Made by a program: the position numbers and the translations under genes | Notes under the pieces: generated by a model | What the model was told of the DNA's origin: nothing | What the model saw: the letters and a program-made list of their open reading frames with translations, nothing else | The model's database searches: none | In this document: positions 33,550-42,331 of the stretch, one piece after another | Position numbering within the stretch: position 1 is the first letter of the stretch | How the letters are laid out: each line of letters starts with the position of its first letter | Source of the DNA: Xanthomarina maritima | GTDB lineage: Bacteria > Bacteroidota > Bacteroidia > Flavobacteriales > Flavobacteriaceae | Length of the DNA stretch: 64,000 nt | NCBI RefSeq assembly: GCF_008084905.1 | Contig: NZ_VSFC01000052.1 | Location: forward strand, 1-64,000 | Direction: 5' to 3'

Positions 33550-35769
33550 ATGAAACTTTTATTCAACAATCTGTCATTTAAAAGTAGGCAGAACTCACAA
33601 GTTTTATTACTTTTTTTATTGTTTAGTTTTTCAATTTATTCACAAGAAAAACAACAAGACTCTACGCAACTAGAAACTTTAGACGAAGTTTTGGTTAAAG
33701 CAGTTCGTGTAGATGCCACATCTCCAATTACACACTCTAATGTAACTAAAGAACAGTTGCAAAAACGAAATTTAGGACAAGATATACCTGTCTTATTAAA
33801 CTATTTACCATCGGTTGTAACCACTTCAGATGCTGGAGCAGGTATTGGCTATACTGGCATTCGTGTTCGTGGTGTTAATTCACAATCTACCAATGTAACC
33901 ATCAATGGAATTCCATATAACGATGCTGAATCTCTAGGTACTTTTTGGGTGAATTTAGGCGATTTTGCTTCTTCAGTTGAAAGTTTGCAACTGCAACGTG
34001 GTGTTGGAACATCTACCAATGGTTCTGGTGCTTTTGGAGCTAGTATAAATGTGTTAACAGACGCTATTTCAGAAAATGCCTTTGGCGAAATAGCTAATAG
34101 TTTTGGGAGTTACAACACATGGAAACATACGGTTAAATTTAGTACTGGATTACTAAACGATCACATTGAAATTGCGGGTCGTTTATCTCAAATTAAGTCT
34201 GATGGCTATATTGATAGAGCATCTTCTAACTTAAAATCGTATTTTCTTCAAGCTTCATATGTAGATAACACGACCTTAATAAAAGCCATAACGTTTAGTG
34301 GGAAAGAGAAAACGTATCAATCTTGGAATGGTATTGAAGACCCTTATGTGTTAGAACATGATAGAACTTTTAATTCTGCTGGTATGTACACAGATGAAAA
34401 TGGAAACATTAAGTTTTACGAAAATGAAATTGATAATTACCAGCAAGACCATTATCAGTTACACTGGAATGAACGAGTTAATAACAATTGGTCAACTAAT
34501 TTAGCATTGAATTATACCAAAGGCAAAGGCTATTTTGAGCAATACAAAGAAGATCAAGAATTGGCAGATTATGGTTTAGATAATGTTGAAATAGGCAACG
34601 AAATCATCACAGAAACAGATTTAATAAGACGCAGATGGTTAGATAATAATTTTTATGTGGTGAATGCAAACGCAAACTATAAAAACAATGCTTTAAATGT
34701 TATTTTCGGAACCTCTTATAGTTGGTATTCTGGAGATCATTTTGGGGAAGTAATTTGGGCTCAATATGCAAGCAATAGCGACAATAATTATAGATATTAT
34801 AATGGAAATGGAGAAAAAGTAGACTTCAGTTCTTTTGCAAAAGCATCTTATAGGTTAAATGATCATATTAGTTTATATCTTGACTTACAATCGCGATATG
34901 TTAGCTATAAAACTACTGGAACAAATTCAGATGTGTCTCCATTTATTGTAGATAAGGATTATAATTTCTTCAACCCTAAAGCAGGAATTACTTATAATGT
35001 AAACATTAATAACAATCTGTATTTTTCTTATGCAAGAGCCAATAGAGAACCAAATAGAGACGATTTTGAAAACAATGCAGATATTAAACCAGAGCAATTA
35101 AACGATTTTGAATTAGGATGGAGACACAGTTCAAATGCATTTAGTATCAATACCAACGTATATTATATGTTGTATAACGAGCAATTGGTATTAACTGGAG
35201 AGATAAATGATGTTGGGAATCCTATTAGGAATAATAGTGGGAAAAGTTACAGATTAGGTTTGGAAGTTGACGCTGTAATTAATGTTTCAAATAAATTCAG
35301 CATTCAACCTAACTTTGCTTTAAGCACGAACAAAAATAAAGAAACAGTTGTATCTTTAGATGGAGAATTAGTTGATCTTGGATCAACAAATATTTCGTTT
35401 TCACCAAACATAGTAGCAGGAAATGCATTTGTTTTTAAGCCAATTAATGGCTTGCAAATGTCTTTATTAAGCAAATTTGTTGGAGAACAATACATGGGAA
35501 ATACAGATTCTGAAGCTTCAAAGTTGGACAGTTATTTTGTGAACGATTTTAATATCATGTACGAAATTGAAACAAAATCTATTTTTAAATCTATTATTAT
35601 TTCAGGATTGGTAAATAATATACTTAATGAAAAGTACAGTTCTAATGGGTTCTATTATACCTATGATGACACTTGGTCAGATCCAAACCAAGTAACCACT
35701 ATTGAAGGTACTGGTTATTATCCACAAGCTACTACAAACTTTTTGTTAGGATTAACTTTGACGTTTTAA
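33550..35769 (+). CDS. TonB-dependent outer-membrane receptor, probably for thiamine
   Basis: 739 residues. Signal peptide (to about SIYSQ, residue 31), a plug domain (LETLDEVLVKAVRVDATSP, VRGVNSQSTNVTINGIPYNDAES, LQLQRGVGTSTNGSGAFGASINV) and a 22-strand barrel ending in FLLGLTLTF. There is no carboxypeptidase-like N-domain as in SusC proteins. Control by a TPP riboswitch points to thiamine or a precursor as substrate, delivered to the PnuC-like transporter upstream. Family firm, substrate inferred from regulation. Confidence 0.93.
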   Translation: MKLLFNNLSFKSRQNSQVLLLFLLFSFSIYSQEKQQDSTQLETLDEVLVKAVRVDATSPITHSNVTKEQLQKRNLGQDIPVLLNYLPSVVTTSDAGAGIGYTGIRVRGVNSQSTNVTINGIPYNDAESLGTFWVNLGDFASSVESLQLQRGVGTSTNGSGAFGASINVLTDAISENAFGEIANSFGSYNTWKHTVKFSTGLLNDHIEIAGRLSQIKSDGYIDRASSNLKSYFLQASYVDNTTLIKAITFSGKEKTYQSWNGIEDPYVLEHDRTFNSAGMYTDENGNIKFYENEIDNYQQDHYQLHWNERVNNNWSTNLALNYTKGKGYFEQYKEDQELADYGLDNVEIGNEIITETDLIRRRWLDNNFYVVNANANYKNNALNVIFGTSYSWYSGDHFGEVIWAQYASNSDNNYRYYNGNGEKVDFSSFAKASYRLNDHISLYLDLQSRYVSYKTTGTNSDVSPFIVDKDYNFFNPKAGITYNVNINNNLYFSYARANREPNRDDFENNADIKPEQLNDFELGWRHSSNAFSINTNVYYMLYNEQLVLTGEINDVGNPIRNNSGKSYRLGLEVDAVINVSNKFSIQPNFALSTNKNKETVVSLDGELVDLGSTNISFSPNIVAGNAFVFKPINGLQMSLLSKFVGEQYMGNTDSEASKLDSYFVNDFNIMYEIETKSIFKSIIISGLVNNILNEKYSSNGFYYTYDDTWSDPNQVTTIEGTGYYPQATTNFLLGLTLTF

Positions 35770-35793
35770 TTTTCTTTAAAAGTTAGAATTTCA

Positions 35794-35833
35794 TAATAAA
35801 AAAGCCACTCTAATTGGAGTGGCTTTTTTATTA
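35794..35833. terminator. Bidirectional terminator
   Basis: A 17-bp stem TAATAAAAAAGCCACTC and its complement with a 6-nt loop, A run on the left and T run on the right. It serves the TonB receptor gene and the convergent lipoprotein gene. Confidence 0.93.
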
Positions 35834-35851
35834 TGAAATTTTCATCTAAAA

Positions 35852-36298
35852 CTAATTATTATAAACTCTAATTATATTTCCAGAAACTTCTACAAAGTAA
35901 CGTTTTAAGGCATAATTTCCTGTAGTGCCAGGTTGTCCTACCCCATTTAAAATATCATAAGTATTACCGTCGTCACAATCGCAAACAGCAAGAACTCCAT
36001 TTACACTAAGTGTAGAACAGCCTTGTAAAATATGGTTTGGATCGCTCAGTTCAAATGCACTATAGTTACCAAGTCCAGCATGATATAAAACCACTCCATT
36101 TATACCATAGTTGTTGTTTAGAATAACATGGTTATTGGGAAATTGTAAGCTACTATATTGAGGTAAATTAGTATTTACTAATGTGCCTGAATCAAATGAT
36201 ATGTTTGGAAGATATTGGTTATTGTTGTTGTCATCATCATTTTTGTTACAAGAAACTATTAAAAAACTAAATAAAAATATAGATAAAATACGATTCAT
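35852..36298 (-). CDS. Small lipoprotein with degenerate Rieske-like pattern
   Basis: 148 residues. Lipoprotein signal (IFLFSFLIVSC, Cys at residue 17) followed by NKNDDDNNNN, an acidic/Asn stretch. The mature part (YSAFELSDPNH, GCSTLSVNGVLAVCDCDDGNTYDILNG, YALKRYFVEVSGNIIRVYN) resembles a Rieske ferredoxin fold in strand order, but the two CxH-type iron-sulphur motifs are not present in normal form. Function unknown. It is divergent from greA. Confidence 0.72.
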   Translation of the reverse strand: MNRILSIFLFSFLIVSCNKNDDDNNNNQYLPNISFDSGTLVNTNLPQYSSLQFPNNHVILNNNYGINGVVLYHAGLGNYSAFELSDPNHILQGCSTLSVNGVLAVCDCDDGNTYDILNGVGQPGTTGNYALKRYFVEVSGNIIRVYNN

Positions 36299-36358
36299 TT
36301 TTCTTTAAAAATTTAGGTTGCAATTTACAACAAAAAGCAAACACAGTTAAATATTTTG

Positions 36359-36366
36359 TATATTTG
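36359..36366 (+). promoter_or_regulatory. -7 box of greA
   Basis: TATATTTG is an exact TAnnTTTG match, about 107 bases upstream of the greA start, giving an unusually long leader. No clear -33 TTTG is visible. Confidence 0.65.
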
Positions 36367-36374
36367 TATAACGG

Positions 36375-36396
36375 TCTCGTATTTACGAGATTTTTT
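36375..36396 (+). terminator. Terminator-like hairpin in the greA leader (attenuator candidate)
   Basis: TCTCGTA-TT-TACGAGA (36375-36390) is followed by six T (36391-36396), directly downstream of the predicted transcription start. A second inverted repeat, TCCCGAA (near 36404-36410) with TTCGGGA (near 36439-36445), follows before greA. The layout suggests attenuation or small leader RNAs. Confidence 0.55.
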
Positions 36397-36472
36397 GCGT
36401 TATTCCCGAACAATTTCTCCTAGAATGTTGGAATGTGTTTCGGGATATTTATAATATATAAACGATGAAGTT

Positions 36473-36946
36473 ATGAGTAAAGTATCTTATTACACGGAAG
36501 AAGGTTTAAAAAAATTAAGAGACGAATTAAGACAATTAAAAGATATTGAACGTCCAAGAGCATCTCAAGCCATTGCAGAAGCTAGAGATAAAGGCGATTT
36601 AAGTGAAAATGCTGAATACGATGCTGCCAAAGAAGCTCAAGGCATGTTAGAAATGCGTATATCTAAATTAGAAGAGCAACTTGCTGGTGCCCGAATTATT
36701 GATGAATCACAATTAGATACCTCTAAAATTTTAGTCTTATCTAAAGTAAAAATTAAAAACCAAACCAATGGTATGGAAATGGTTTATACATTGGTTGCAG
36801 ATGGAGAAGCCGATTTAGCCTCAGGTAAAATTTCAGTAAATTCACCTATTGGTAAAGGCTTATTAGGTAAAGCTGTTGGTGAAGTAGCCGAAATAAAGGT
36901 GCCTAATGGCGTTATGAAATTCGATATTTTAGAAATATCAAGATAA
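36473..36946 (+). CDS. greA: Transcription elongation factor GreA
   Basis: 157 residues. An N-terminal coiled coil (residues ~5-75; YYTEEGLKKLRDELRQLKDIERP and the acidic tip DKGDLSENAEYDAAKEAQG) enters the RNA polymerase secondary channel and stimulates cleavage of backtracked RNA. The C-terminal FKBP-like domain ends in GEVAEIKVPNGVMKFDILEIS. Length is standard. It is followed by a terminator, then the HIT gene. Confidence 0.97.
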   Translation: MSKVSYYTEEGLKKLRDELRQLKDIERPRASQAIAEARDKGDLSENAEYDAAKEAQGMLEMRISKLEEQLAGARIIDESQLDTSKILVLSKVKIKNQTNGMEMVYTLVADGEADLASGKISVNSPIGKGLLGKAVGEVAEIKVPNGVMKFDILEISR

Positions 36947-36984
36947 GGTTTTCCAGCAGCTGCAGGTGCCTCTAAATTTTCACA

Positions 36985-37015
36985 AAAAAGATTCTTGCTA
37001 AACAAGAATCTTTTT
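36985..37015 (+). terminator. Terminator after greA
   Basis: A stem AAAAAGATTCTTG / CAAGAATCTTTTT with a 5-nt loop, ending in T. The HIT gene follows 28 bases later and so needs its own promoter or read-through. Confidence 0.88.
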
Positions 37016-37043
37016 ATCTTTACAAGTATATCTAAATACCATT

Positions 37044-37433
37044 ATGGCTTCAATATTTTCAAAAATAATTTCTGGTGAAATTCCTTCTTATAAAGTTGCT
37101 GATACAGATAATTTTCTAGCTTTTCTAGACATTAATCCAAATGCAAAAGGACATACGCTTTGTATTCCTAAAAAAGAAGTCAATAAAATATTCGAATTAG
37201 ATGAAAAAACATATCTAGAACTAATGTCTTTTTCAAGAAAAGTGGCCATTGCTTTAGAAAAAGCAATTCCATGCAAGCGTGTTGGAATGGCAGTTATTGG
37301 ACTAGAAGTTCCTCATGTGCATGTGCATTTAATTCCGTTAAATTCTATGGAAGATGCACGATTTATTAATAAGGAAAAGATGTCATCAGAAGAATTTAAT
37401 GACACTGTAATTGCCATCAAAAAATACTTATAA
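37044..37433 (+). CDS. HIT-family nucleotide hydrolase
   Basis: 129 residues with the histidine triad HVHVHLIP near residue 92 and the N-terminal SIFSKIISGEIPSYKV typical of the Hint branch. Hint proteins hydrolyse adenosine phosphoramidates and related nucleotides. The 3' end overlaps that of the convergent zinc-ribbon gene by 6 bases. Confidence 0.93.
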   Translation: MASIFSKIISGEIPSYKVADTDNFLAFLDINPNAKGHTLCIPKKEVNKIFELDEKTYLELMSFSRKVAIALEKAIPCKRVGMAVIGLEVPHVHVHLIPLNSMEDARFINKEKMSSEEFNDTVIAIKKYL

Positions 37434-37778
37434 ATATGGAAGAATTATAATTCCAATCAAAGTAAGTAAAACAATCAAACTAATAATAATTAATAACCAA
37501 GCAGCCTTTTTTAATTTAGTAGAAGGTGTTTTAGGCGTAAATGCTTTCTGCTGATAGTTAAAAACACGTTCAATATCTTCTGTCCAACGAACAGGATAAA
37601 TACTTGTGTTGCAATTACTACATTCTAATTGATGTGAAGTTTCTTTAGTAATTGATTTGTAAAATCTAGACTCAACAAATTTTTGTTTAAACGTTAATTG
37701 TAGTCCAGAGTTGTTGTAACATTCGGGGCAGTTGTTGTTTAAAGAAACTTCTTTGATTGTAATAAATTTCTCTTTCAT
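37428..37778 (-). CDS. Zinc-ribbon membrane-anchored protein
   Basis: 116 residues. CPEC near residue 18 and CSNC near residue 55 form a likely zinc ribbon, followed by a spacer and a C-terminal membrane helix (AAWLLIIISLIVLLTLIGIIILPYL). It lies 2 bases after the histidine kinase gene on the same strand, so the two are probably cotranscribed. Function unknown. Confidence 0.78.
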   Translation of the reverse strand: MKEKFITIKEVSLNNNCPECYNNSGLQLTFKQKFVESRFYKSITKETSHQLECSNCNTSIYPVRWTEDIERVFNYQQKAFTPKTPSTKLKKAAWLLIIISLIVLLTLIGIIILPYL

Positions 37779-37780
37779 AT

Positions 37781-38947
37781 TTAAATCGATTTCATTGAAA
37801 TTTGCATGGTTGTTCCTTTTCCTATTTCAGATTGTAATACTTTAATCTGACCTCCATGAAATTCTTCTATAATTCTTTTAGCTAAAGAAAGCCCTAATCC
37901 CCAACCTCTCTTTTTTGTAGTATATCCAGGTTCAAAAACAGCATGAAATTGGGTTTTAGAAAGTCCTTTGCCAGTATCACTTACATTAATTTTTACGTTG
38001 TTTTCAAGTTGGGTAATCTCTATCTTTAATTTTCCTTTGCCTTTCATGGCATCAATAGCATTTTTGACTAAATTTTCAATAGTCCAACTATATAATTGCT
38101 TGTTTAAATTTACATAAATTTCATTAGAAGGCGCAATAATCTCAAAATCAATAAGTTTCGAACTTCTGGCCTTTAAATAATCATAAGAGTCTATTGTTTC
38201 TTTTACTATATCAGCTTTTTCTAAAGTTGGTAGAGAACCTATTTTACTGAATCGTTCAGTTATGGTTTGTAATCTGTTAATGTCTTTTTCAATCTCTGTA
38301 ATATATTCTGGATTAACATGTTCAGACTTTAATATTTCAGTCCAACCTATTAATGAAGACAAAGGCGTTCCAATTTGATGGGCTGTTTCTTTTGCCATGC
38401 CAGACCATAATTTATTTTGTGTGGCAATTTTAGAGCTTCGGTAAAAGAAATAAACAACAGCTCCAAACAAAAAGATAATAAGTAATAAGGCTAAAGGATA
38501 ATATTTTAACTTATTTAATACTTCAGAATTACCATAATAAAGAGTGCCATAAACTATAGTTTCTTTGGTTTCACTATCTTGATAAGATATAACAATAGGT
38601 TTGTTTTCTTCAGAATATTGAGTGATTAGTTTCTCAATATATGTGGTATTATTAATTCTGTTTTCATCTATATTATTTGATAACAAGACACTTCCATTGT
38701 TATAAACAAACATGGGGTTTGTAATTTCAGAAGTAAATACTTTATCAACGAGAGGATTGACATTTTCGTCTAAAGGATTGGAATTTATTTCTTGATGGGC
38801 AGCAGCCCAAATATCCATTTTAGATTGTTCTTCAATTTTAAATTTTTGAAAAAACACATAGGTATTCCATAAAATAAGCGAAATAATACCAAACGATGCA
38901 ACAACAATAATCCATCTGGTTAGATTTCTGTGTTTAGAAAAAAGCAT
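37781..38947 (-). CDS. Membrane sensor histidine kinase
   Basis: 388 residues. Two membrane helices (~11-32 and ~150-170) flank a periplasmic sensor region. The cytoplasmic part has the H-box KETAHQIGTPLSSLIG (phosphorylated His near residue 190) and ATPase motifs: N-box ENLVKNAIDAM, G1 DTGKGLSKTQF, G2 KKRGWGLGLSLAKRI. No response-regulator gene is adjacent, so the partner is elsewhere. The input signal is unknown. Confidence 0.92.
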   Translation of the reverse strand: MLFSKHRNLTRWIIVVASFGIISLILWNTYVFFQKFKIEEQSKMDIWAAAHQEINSNPLDENVNPLVDKVFTSEITNPMFVYNNGSVLLSNNIDENRINNTTYIEKLITQYSEENKPIVISYQDSETKETIVYGTLYYGNSEVLNKLKYYPLALLLIIFLFGAVVYFFYRSSKIATQNKLWSGMAKETAHQIGTPLSSLIGWTEILKSEHVNPEYITEIEKDINRLQTITERFSKIGSLPTLEKADIVKETIDSYDYLKARSSKLIDFEIIAPSNEIYVNLNKQLYSWTIENLVKNAIDAMKGKGKLKIEITQLENNVKINVSDTGKGLSKTQFHAVFEPGYTTKKRGWGLGLSLAKRIIEEFHGGQIKVLQSEIGKGTTMQISMKSI

Positions 38948-39066
38948 AAAATAGTTTTAATTTGGAAATATAATGTAAATCTGTTAATAATATTGTGTTA
39001 CTAGTAAACAAATCATTTTTAGTTCAATAACAGATTAGTTACATTTGTGCAAATTAAAAAAGATAA

Positions 39067-39936
39067 ATGACATCATACGAGCCAAAAGAGTTGTCTGTAG
39101 CAAAATTGCATGCATATTTATTAAGTGCAGTAGCACCTAGACCAATTGCCTTTGCAAGTACTATGGATAAAGACGGAAACCCAAATCTATCTCCATTTAG
39201 CTTTTTTAATGTGTTTAGTGCTAACCCACCAATTTTGATTTTTTCTCCTGCTCGACGTGTTAGAAATAACACCACCAAGCATACATTAGAAAATGTAATT
39301 GCAACAAAGGAAGTGGTAATAAATGTGGTTAATTACGACATGGTTCATCAAGCTTCACTTAGTAGTACAGAATATCCAGAAGGTATTAACGAGTTTCATA
39401 AAGCAGGTTTAACCATGCTAAAATCTGACCTTGTAAAACCTTTTAGAGTAGCCGAATCTCCTATACAATTAGAATGTAAAGTAAACGAAATAGTTGCGTT
39501 AGGAAATGAAGGAGGAGCAGGAAATTTGGTAATTTGCGAAGTGGTTAAAATCCATATGGAAGACGACATTTTAGATGTAGATGATTTTATTGATCAAGAA
39601 AAATTAGACTTGGTTGCAAGAGCTGGTGGAAATTATTACTCTCGTGCCAGAAGTGGATTTTTCGAATTACCAAAACCACTTTCTAGTTTAGGAATTGGTG
39701 TCGATAATTTTCCTGATGAAGTTAAAAATAGTATGATTTTAACTGGAAACGATATAGGAATGTTGGCAAACGTAGAAGCACTTCCAACAGAAGAAGAGGT
39801 GCAAAAATTTATTACATCTGTAAGCGAACGTTATCCAGATATTGCAACTGCATCTCATAGGGAAAAACATAAATTAGCTCATAATTATTTGAGTTTTGGC
39901 GATATACAAAGTGCCTGGAAAATATTATTATCATAA
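39067..39936 (+). CDS. Flavin reductase-like FMN-binding protein
   Basis: 289 residues. The split-barrel flavin reductase domain spans ~15-200: AVAPRPIAFASTMDKDGNPNLSPFSFFNVFSANPP and NTTKHTLENV. The protein is longer at the C-terminus than the ~200-residue core. Such proteins bind FMN and reduce flavins or serve as oxidoreductases of unknown substrate. It is followed 49 bases later by a DUF3127 gene. Confidence 0.88.
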   Translation: MTSYEPKELSVAKLHAYLLSAVAPRPIAFASTMDKDGNPNLSPFSFFNVFSANPPILIFSPARRVRNNTTKHTLENVIATKEVVINVVNYDMVHQASLSSTEYPEGINEFHKAGLTMLKSDLVKPFRVAESPIQLECKVNEIVALGNEGGAGNLVICEVVKIHMEDDILDVDDFIDQEKLDLVARAGGNYYSRARSGFFELPKPLSSLGIGVDNFPDEVKNSMILTGNDIGMLANVEALPTEEEVQKFITSVSERYPDIATASHREKHKLAHNYLSFGDIQSAWKILLS

Positions 39937-39985
39937 ATATAAAATTCCTATAAAAAGGAAACTATAAAAATTAAATTAGATTAAA

Positions 39986-40360
39986 ATGGAAGTACAAGGA
40001 AGAATTAAATTAATTGCAGATACACAAACTTTTGGAACAAATGGGTTTAGAAAGAGAGAAGTAGTAGTAACTACAGAAGAGCAATATCCACAACATATTA
40101 TGATTGAATTTGTTCAGGATAAAACTGATTTATTAAACAATTTCCAAGTGGGTCAACAAGTAAAAATCAGTATTAATTTAAGAGGAAGAGAATGGACTAA
40201 TCCTCAAGGAGAAGTAAAATATTTTAACTCCATTCAAGGTTGGAGAATTGAAGCAGCTCAACCAGAAACTTCTGGAGATATGCCTCCAATGCCACCAGCA
40301 GATGCTTTCGAGCCAGCTAGTAATTTAAATGAAGACGATCACGACGATTTACCTTTCTAA
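39986..40360 (+). CDS. DUF3127 (OB-fold, SSB-like) protein
   Basis: 124 residues. MEVQGRIKLIADTQTFGTNGFRKREVVVTT, FQVGQQVKISINLRGREW and FNSIQGWRIE fit DUF3127, a Bacteroidota OB-fold family. The acidic end EDDHDDLPF is strikingly like the SSB tip (EEDNDDLPF in this window's ssb), suggesting that it binds the same partners. Role in single-stranded DNA handling is inferred. Confidence 0.88.
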   Translation: MEVQGRIKLIADTQTFGTNGFRKREVVVTTEEQYPQHIMIEFVQDKTDLLNNFQVGQQVKISINLRGREWTNPQGEVKYFNSIQGWRIEAAQPETSGDMPPMPPADAFEPASNLNEDDHDDLPF

Positions 40361-40384
40361 GTAAGGTATAATTTTTATAAATTT

Positions 40385-40416
40385 AACCTCAATGCGAAAG
40401 CATTGAGGTTTTTTTA
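40385..40416 (+). terminator. Strong terminator
   Basis: An 11-bp stem AACCTCAATGC / GCATTGAGGTT with a GAAA tetraloop and a run of T. Confidence 0.93.
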
Positions 40417-40428
40417 TATCTCTAAATT

Positions 40429-41055
40429 ATGATTACTCATTTAACAAAAGAAATAATCTTTCCTAATGTTCATCAAGCCGATTCCAAAGGATTATTAGCA
40501 GTTGGAGGAGATCTTTCAGTTGAACGTCTAATTCTTGCATATAAAAGAGGTGTTTTTCCTTGGTTTGAAAAAGGGCAACCCATCTTATGGTGGTCTCCAG
40601 ATCCTAGATTTGTGCTTTTCCCTGAGAAATTAAAAGTATCCAAAAGCATGAAGCAAGTTTTAAAAAACAAAGACTTTTTAGTTACTATTAATCAAGATTT
40701 TAAATCAGTAATAACAGAATGTGCCAAAGCCAAAAGAGAAGGCCAACATGGCACTTGGATTACAAGCAGTATGATTGATGCTTATATAAAACTTCATGAC
40801 CAAGGTTACGTTAAATCGGTTGAGGTTTGGCAAAAAGAAAAGTTGGTAGCAGGATTATATGGTGTGGATTTAAACAATGGCGTATTTTGTGGCGAAAGCA
40901 TGTTTACAAATGTTAGTAATGCAAGTAAAGCTGGCTTTATAAGCTTTATTCAAAACACCAATTACAAATTAATAGATTGTCAGGTTTATACAAATCATTT
41001 ATCAAGTTTGGGAGCAGAAGAAATTTCAAGAGTAGCATTTTTGAAGTATTTGTAA
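40429..41055 (+). CDS. aat: Leucyl/phenylalanyl-tRNA--protein transferase
   Basis: 208 residues with GLLAVGGDLSVERLILAYKRGVFPWF, WWSPDPRFVLFP, GTWITSSMIDAYIKLHDQGYVKSVEVW and GGV-like GLYGVDLNNGVFCGESMF, all typical of Aat. It adds Leu or Phe to proteins with N-terminal Arg or Lys and so marks them for ClpAP degradation. The start is directly after the terminator. Confidence 0.95.
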   Translation: MITHLTKEIIFPNVHQADSKGLLAVGGDLSVERLILAYKRGVFPWFEKGQPILWWSPDPRFVLFPEKLKVSKSMKQVLKNKDFLVTINQDFKSVITECAKAKREGQHGTWITSSMIDAYIKLHDQGYVKSVEVWQKEKLVAGLYGVDLNNGVFCGESMFTNVSNASKAGFISFIQNTNYKLIDCQVYTNHLSSLGAEEISRVAFLKYL

Positions 41056-41100
41056 TAATTGTCGCATGTTATTTTATTAAAAAATAGTAGTTTTATCATT

Positions 41101-41655
41101 ATGAAAAAATTAGTGTCTACCGAGTCTGAAGCGCTTATTAAAGTTCTTAAAACGCGTTTTGAAAATAACACCCATCGCCATCAAAGTCTAGAATGGTCAA
41201 AAATAAAAGCAAAATTAGATCAAAATCCCAAAAAATTATGGTCACTAAACGAAATGGAAAAATCAGGCGGAGAACCTGATGTAGTTGATTACAACAAGCA
41301 GACTGACGAATATATTTTTTACGACTGTTCTAAAGAAAGCCCATCTGGTAGAAGAAGCGCTTGTTACGATTTGGAAGCACTTGAATCAAGAAAAAAGTTT
41401 AAACCAGAAAACAATGCTATAGATATGGCAAAAATGATGGGAATAGATATTTTAACCGTTGAGGAATACCAATACTTACAAAAACTGGAAACCTTCGATT
41501 TAAAAACCTCCAGTTGGTTAAAAACACCTCAAAATATTAGAAAACTTGGTGGCGCAATTTTTGGCGATAATCGGTTTGAGAATGTTTTTATTTACCACAA
41601 TGGCGCAGAATCTTATTATGCTGGAAGAGGGTTTCGAGGTTCCTTAAGAGTTTGA
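41101..41655 (+). CDS. DUF4256 family protein
   Basis: 184 residues from ATG 41101 (MKKLVSTESEALIKVLKTRF). Conserved features are HRHQSLEW, WSLNEMEKSGGEPDVV, FYDCSKESPSGRRSACYD and a C-terminal GGAIFGDNRFENVFIYHNGAESYYAGRGFRG. The family has no known function. An in-frame upstream start at 41059 adds 14 residues with no family match. Confidence 0.85.
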   Translation: MKKLVSTESEALIKVLKTRFENNTHRHQSLEWSKIKAKLDQNPKKLWSLNEMEKSGGEPDVVDYNKQTDEYIFYDCSKESPSGRRSACYDLEALESRKKFKPENNAIDMAKMMGIDILTVEEYQYLQKLETFDLKTSSWLKTPQNIRKLGGAIFGDNRFENVFIYHNGAESYYAGRGFRGSLRV

Positions 41656-41657
41656 TT

Positions 41658-42221
41658 TTAAACCTCATGATACCTAAAGCATCCAACCTCATGATCGTTT
41701 ACCATTCCTGTGGCTTGCATGTGTGCATACATAACAGTGGAACCAACAAATTTAAAACCACGCTTTTTTAAGTCTTTGCTCAACGCATCCGAAATGTTTG
41801 TAGTAGCAGGAGTATCTTTATAATTTTTACGCTTGTTTTTAATGGGTTTGCCATCCACAAACTTCCAAATGTAGGTACTGAAACTTCCAAACTCTTCTTG
41901 GATTTTCATAAACATTTGCGCATTGCTAACTGTAGCATGTATTTTTAATTTGTTCCTAATAATGCCTGCATCTTGGAGCAGACTGTCAATTTTATCTTGT
42001 TTATAGTGAGCAATTTTATTGTAATCAAAATCATCAAAAGCGGTTCTAAAGTTTTCTCGTTTACGCAAAATGGTAATCCAACTCAATCCAGCTTGAAAAG
42101 TTTCAAGAATTAGAAATTCAAACAGCCTATCATCATCTGTTACAGGAACTCCCCATTCTTCATCGTGATAGGCTTCGTATAAATCATCTCCTACACACCA
42201 GCCACATTTATGCTTTTCCAT
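41658..42221 (-). CDS. tag: DNA-3-methyladenine glycosylase I
   Basis: 187 residues from MEKHKCGWC. It removes 3-methyladenine from alkylated DNA. Typical Tag features are CGWC near the start with H-x-C-F at the end (zinc snap, HEVGCFRYHEV), YHDEEWGVP and FEFLILETFQAGLSWITILRKRENFR with the catalytic Glu. The frame is open 54 codons further upstream, but that part is not Tag-like. Confidence 0.95.
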   Translation of the reverse strand: MEKHKCGWCVGDDLYEAYHDEEWGVPVTDDDRLFEFLILETFQAGLSWITILRKRENFRTAFDDFDYNKIAHYKQDKIDSLLQDAGIIRNKLKIHATVSNAQMFMKIQEEFGSFSTYIWKFVDGKPIKNKRKNYKDTPATTNISDALSKDLKKRGFKFVGSTVMYAHMQATGMVNDHEVGCFRYHEV

Positions 42222-42302
42222 AAAAATTAGTATTTGTAAGTATTCGTAATAAAGATAGACATAGATATGATAAAAATCATAATTCAAATAGAATTTACAT
42301 CT

Positions 42303-42310
42303 TATTTTTG
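42303..42310 (+). promoter_or_regulatory. -7 box upstream of the thioredoxin-family gene
   Basis: TATTTTTG fits TAnnTTTG, 21 bases before ATG 42332. No clear -33 box. Confidence 0.5.
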
Positions 42311-42331
42311 CGAAGTTATATATACAAAAAC

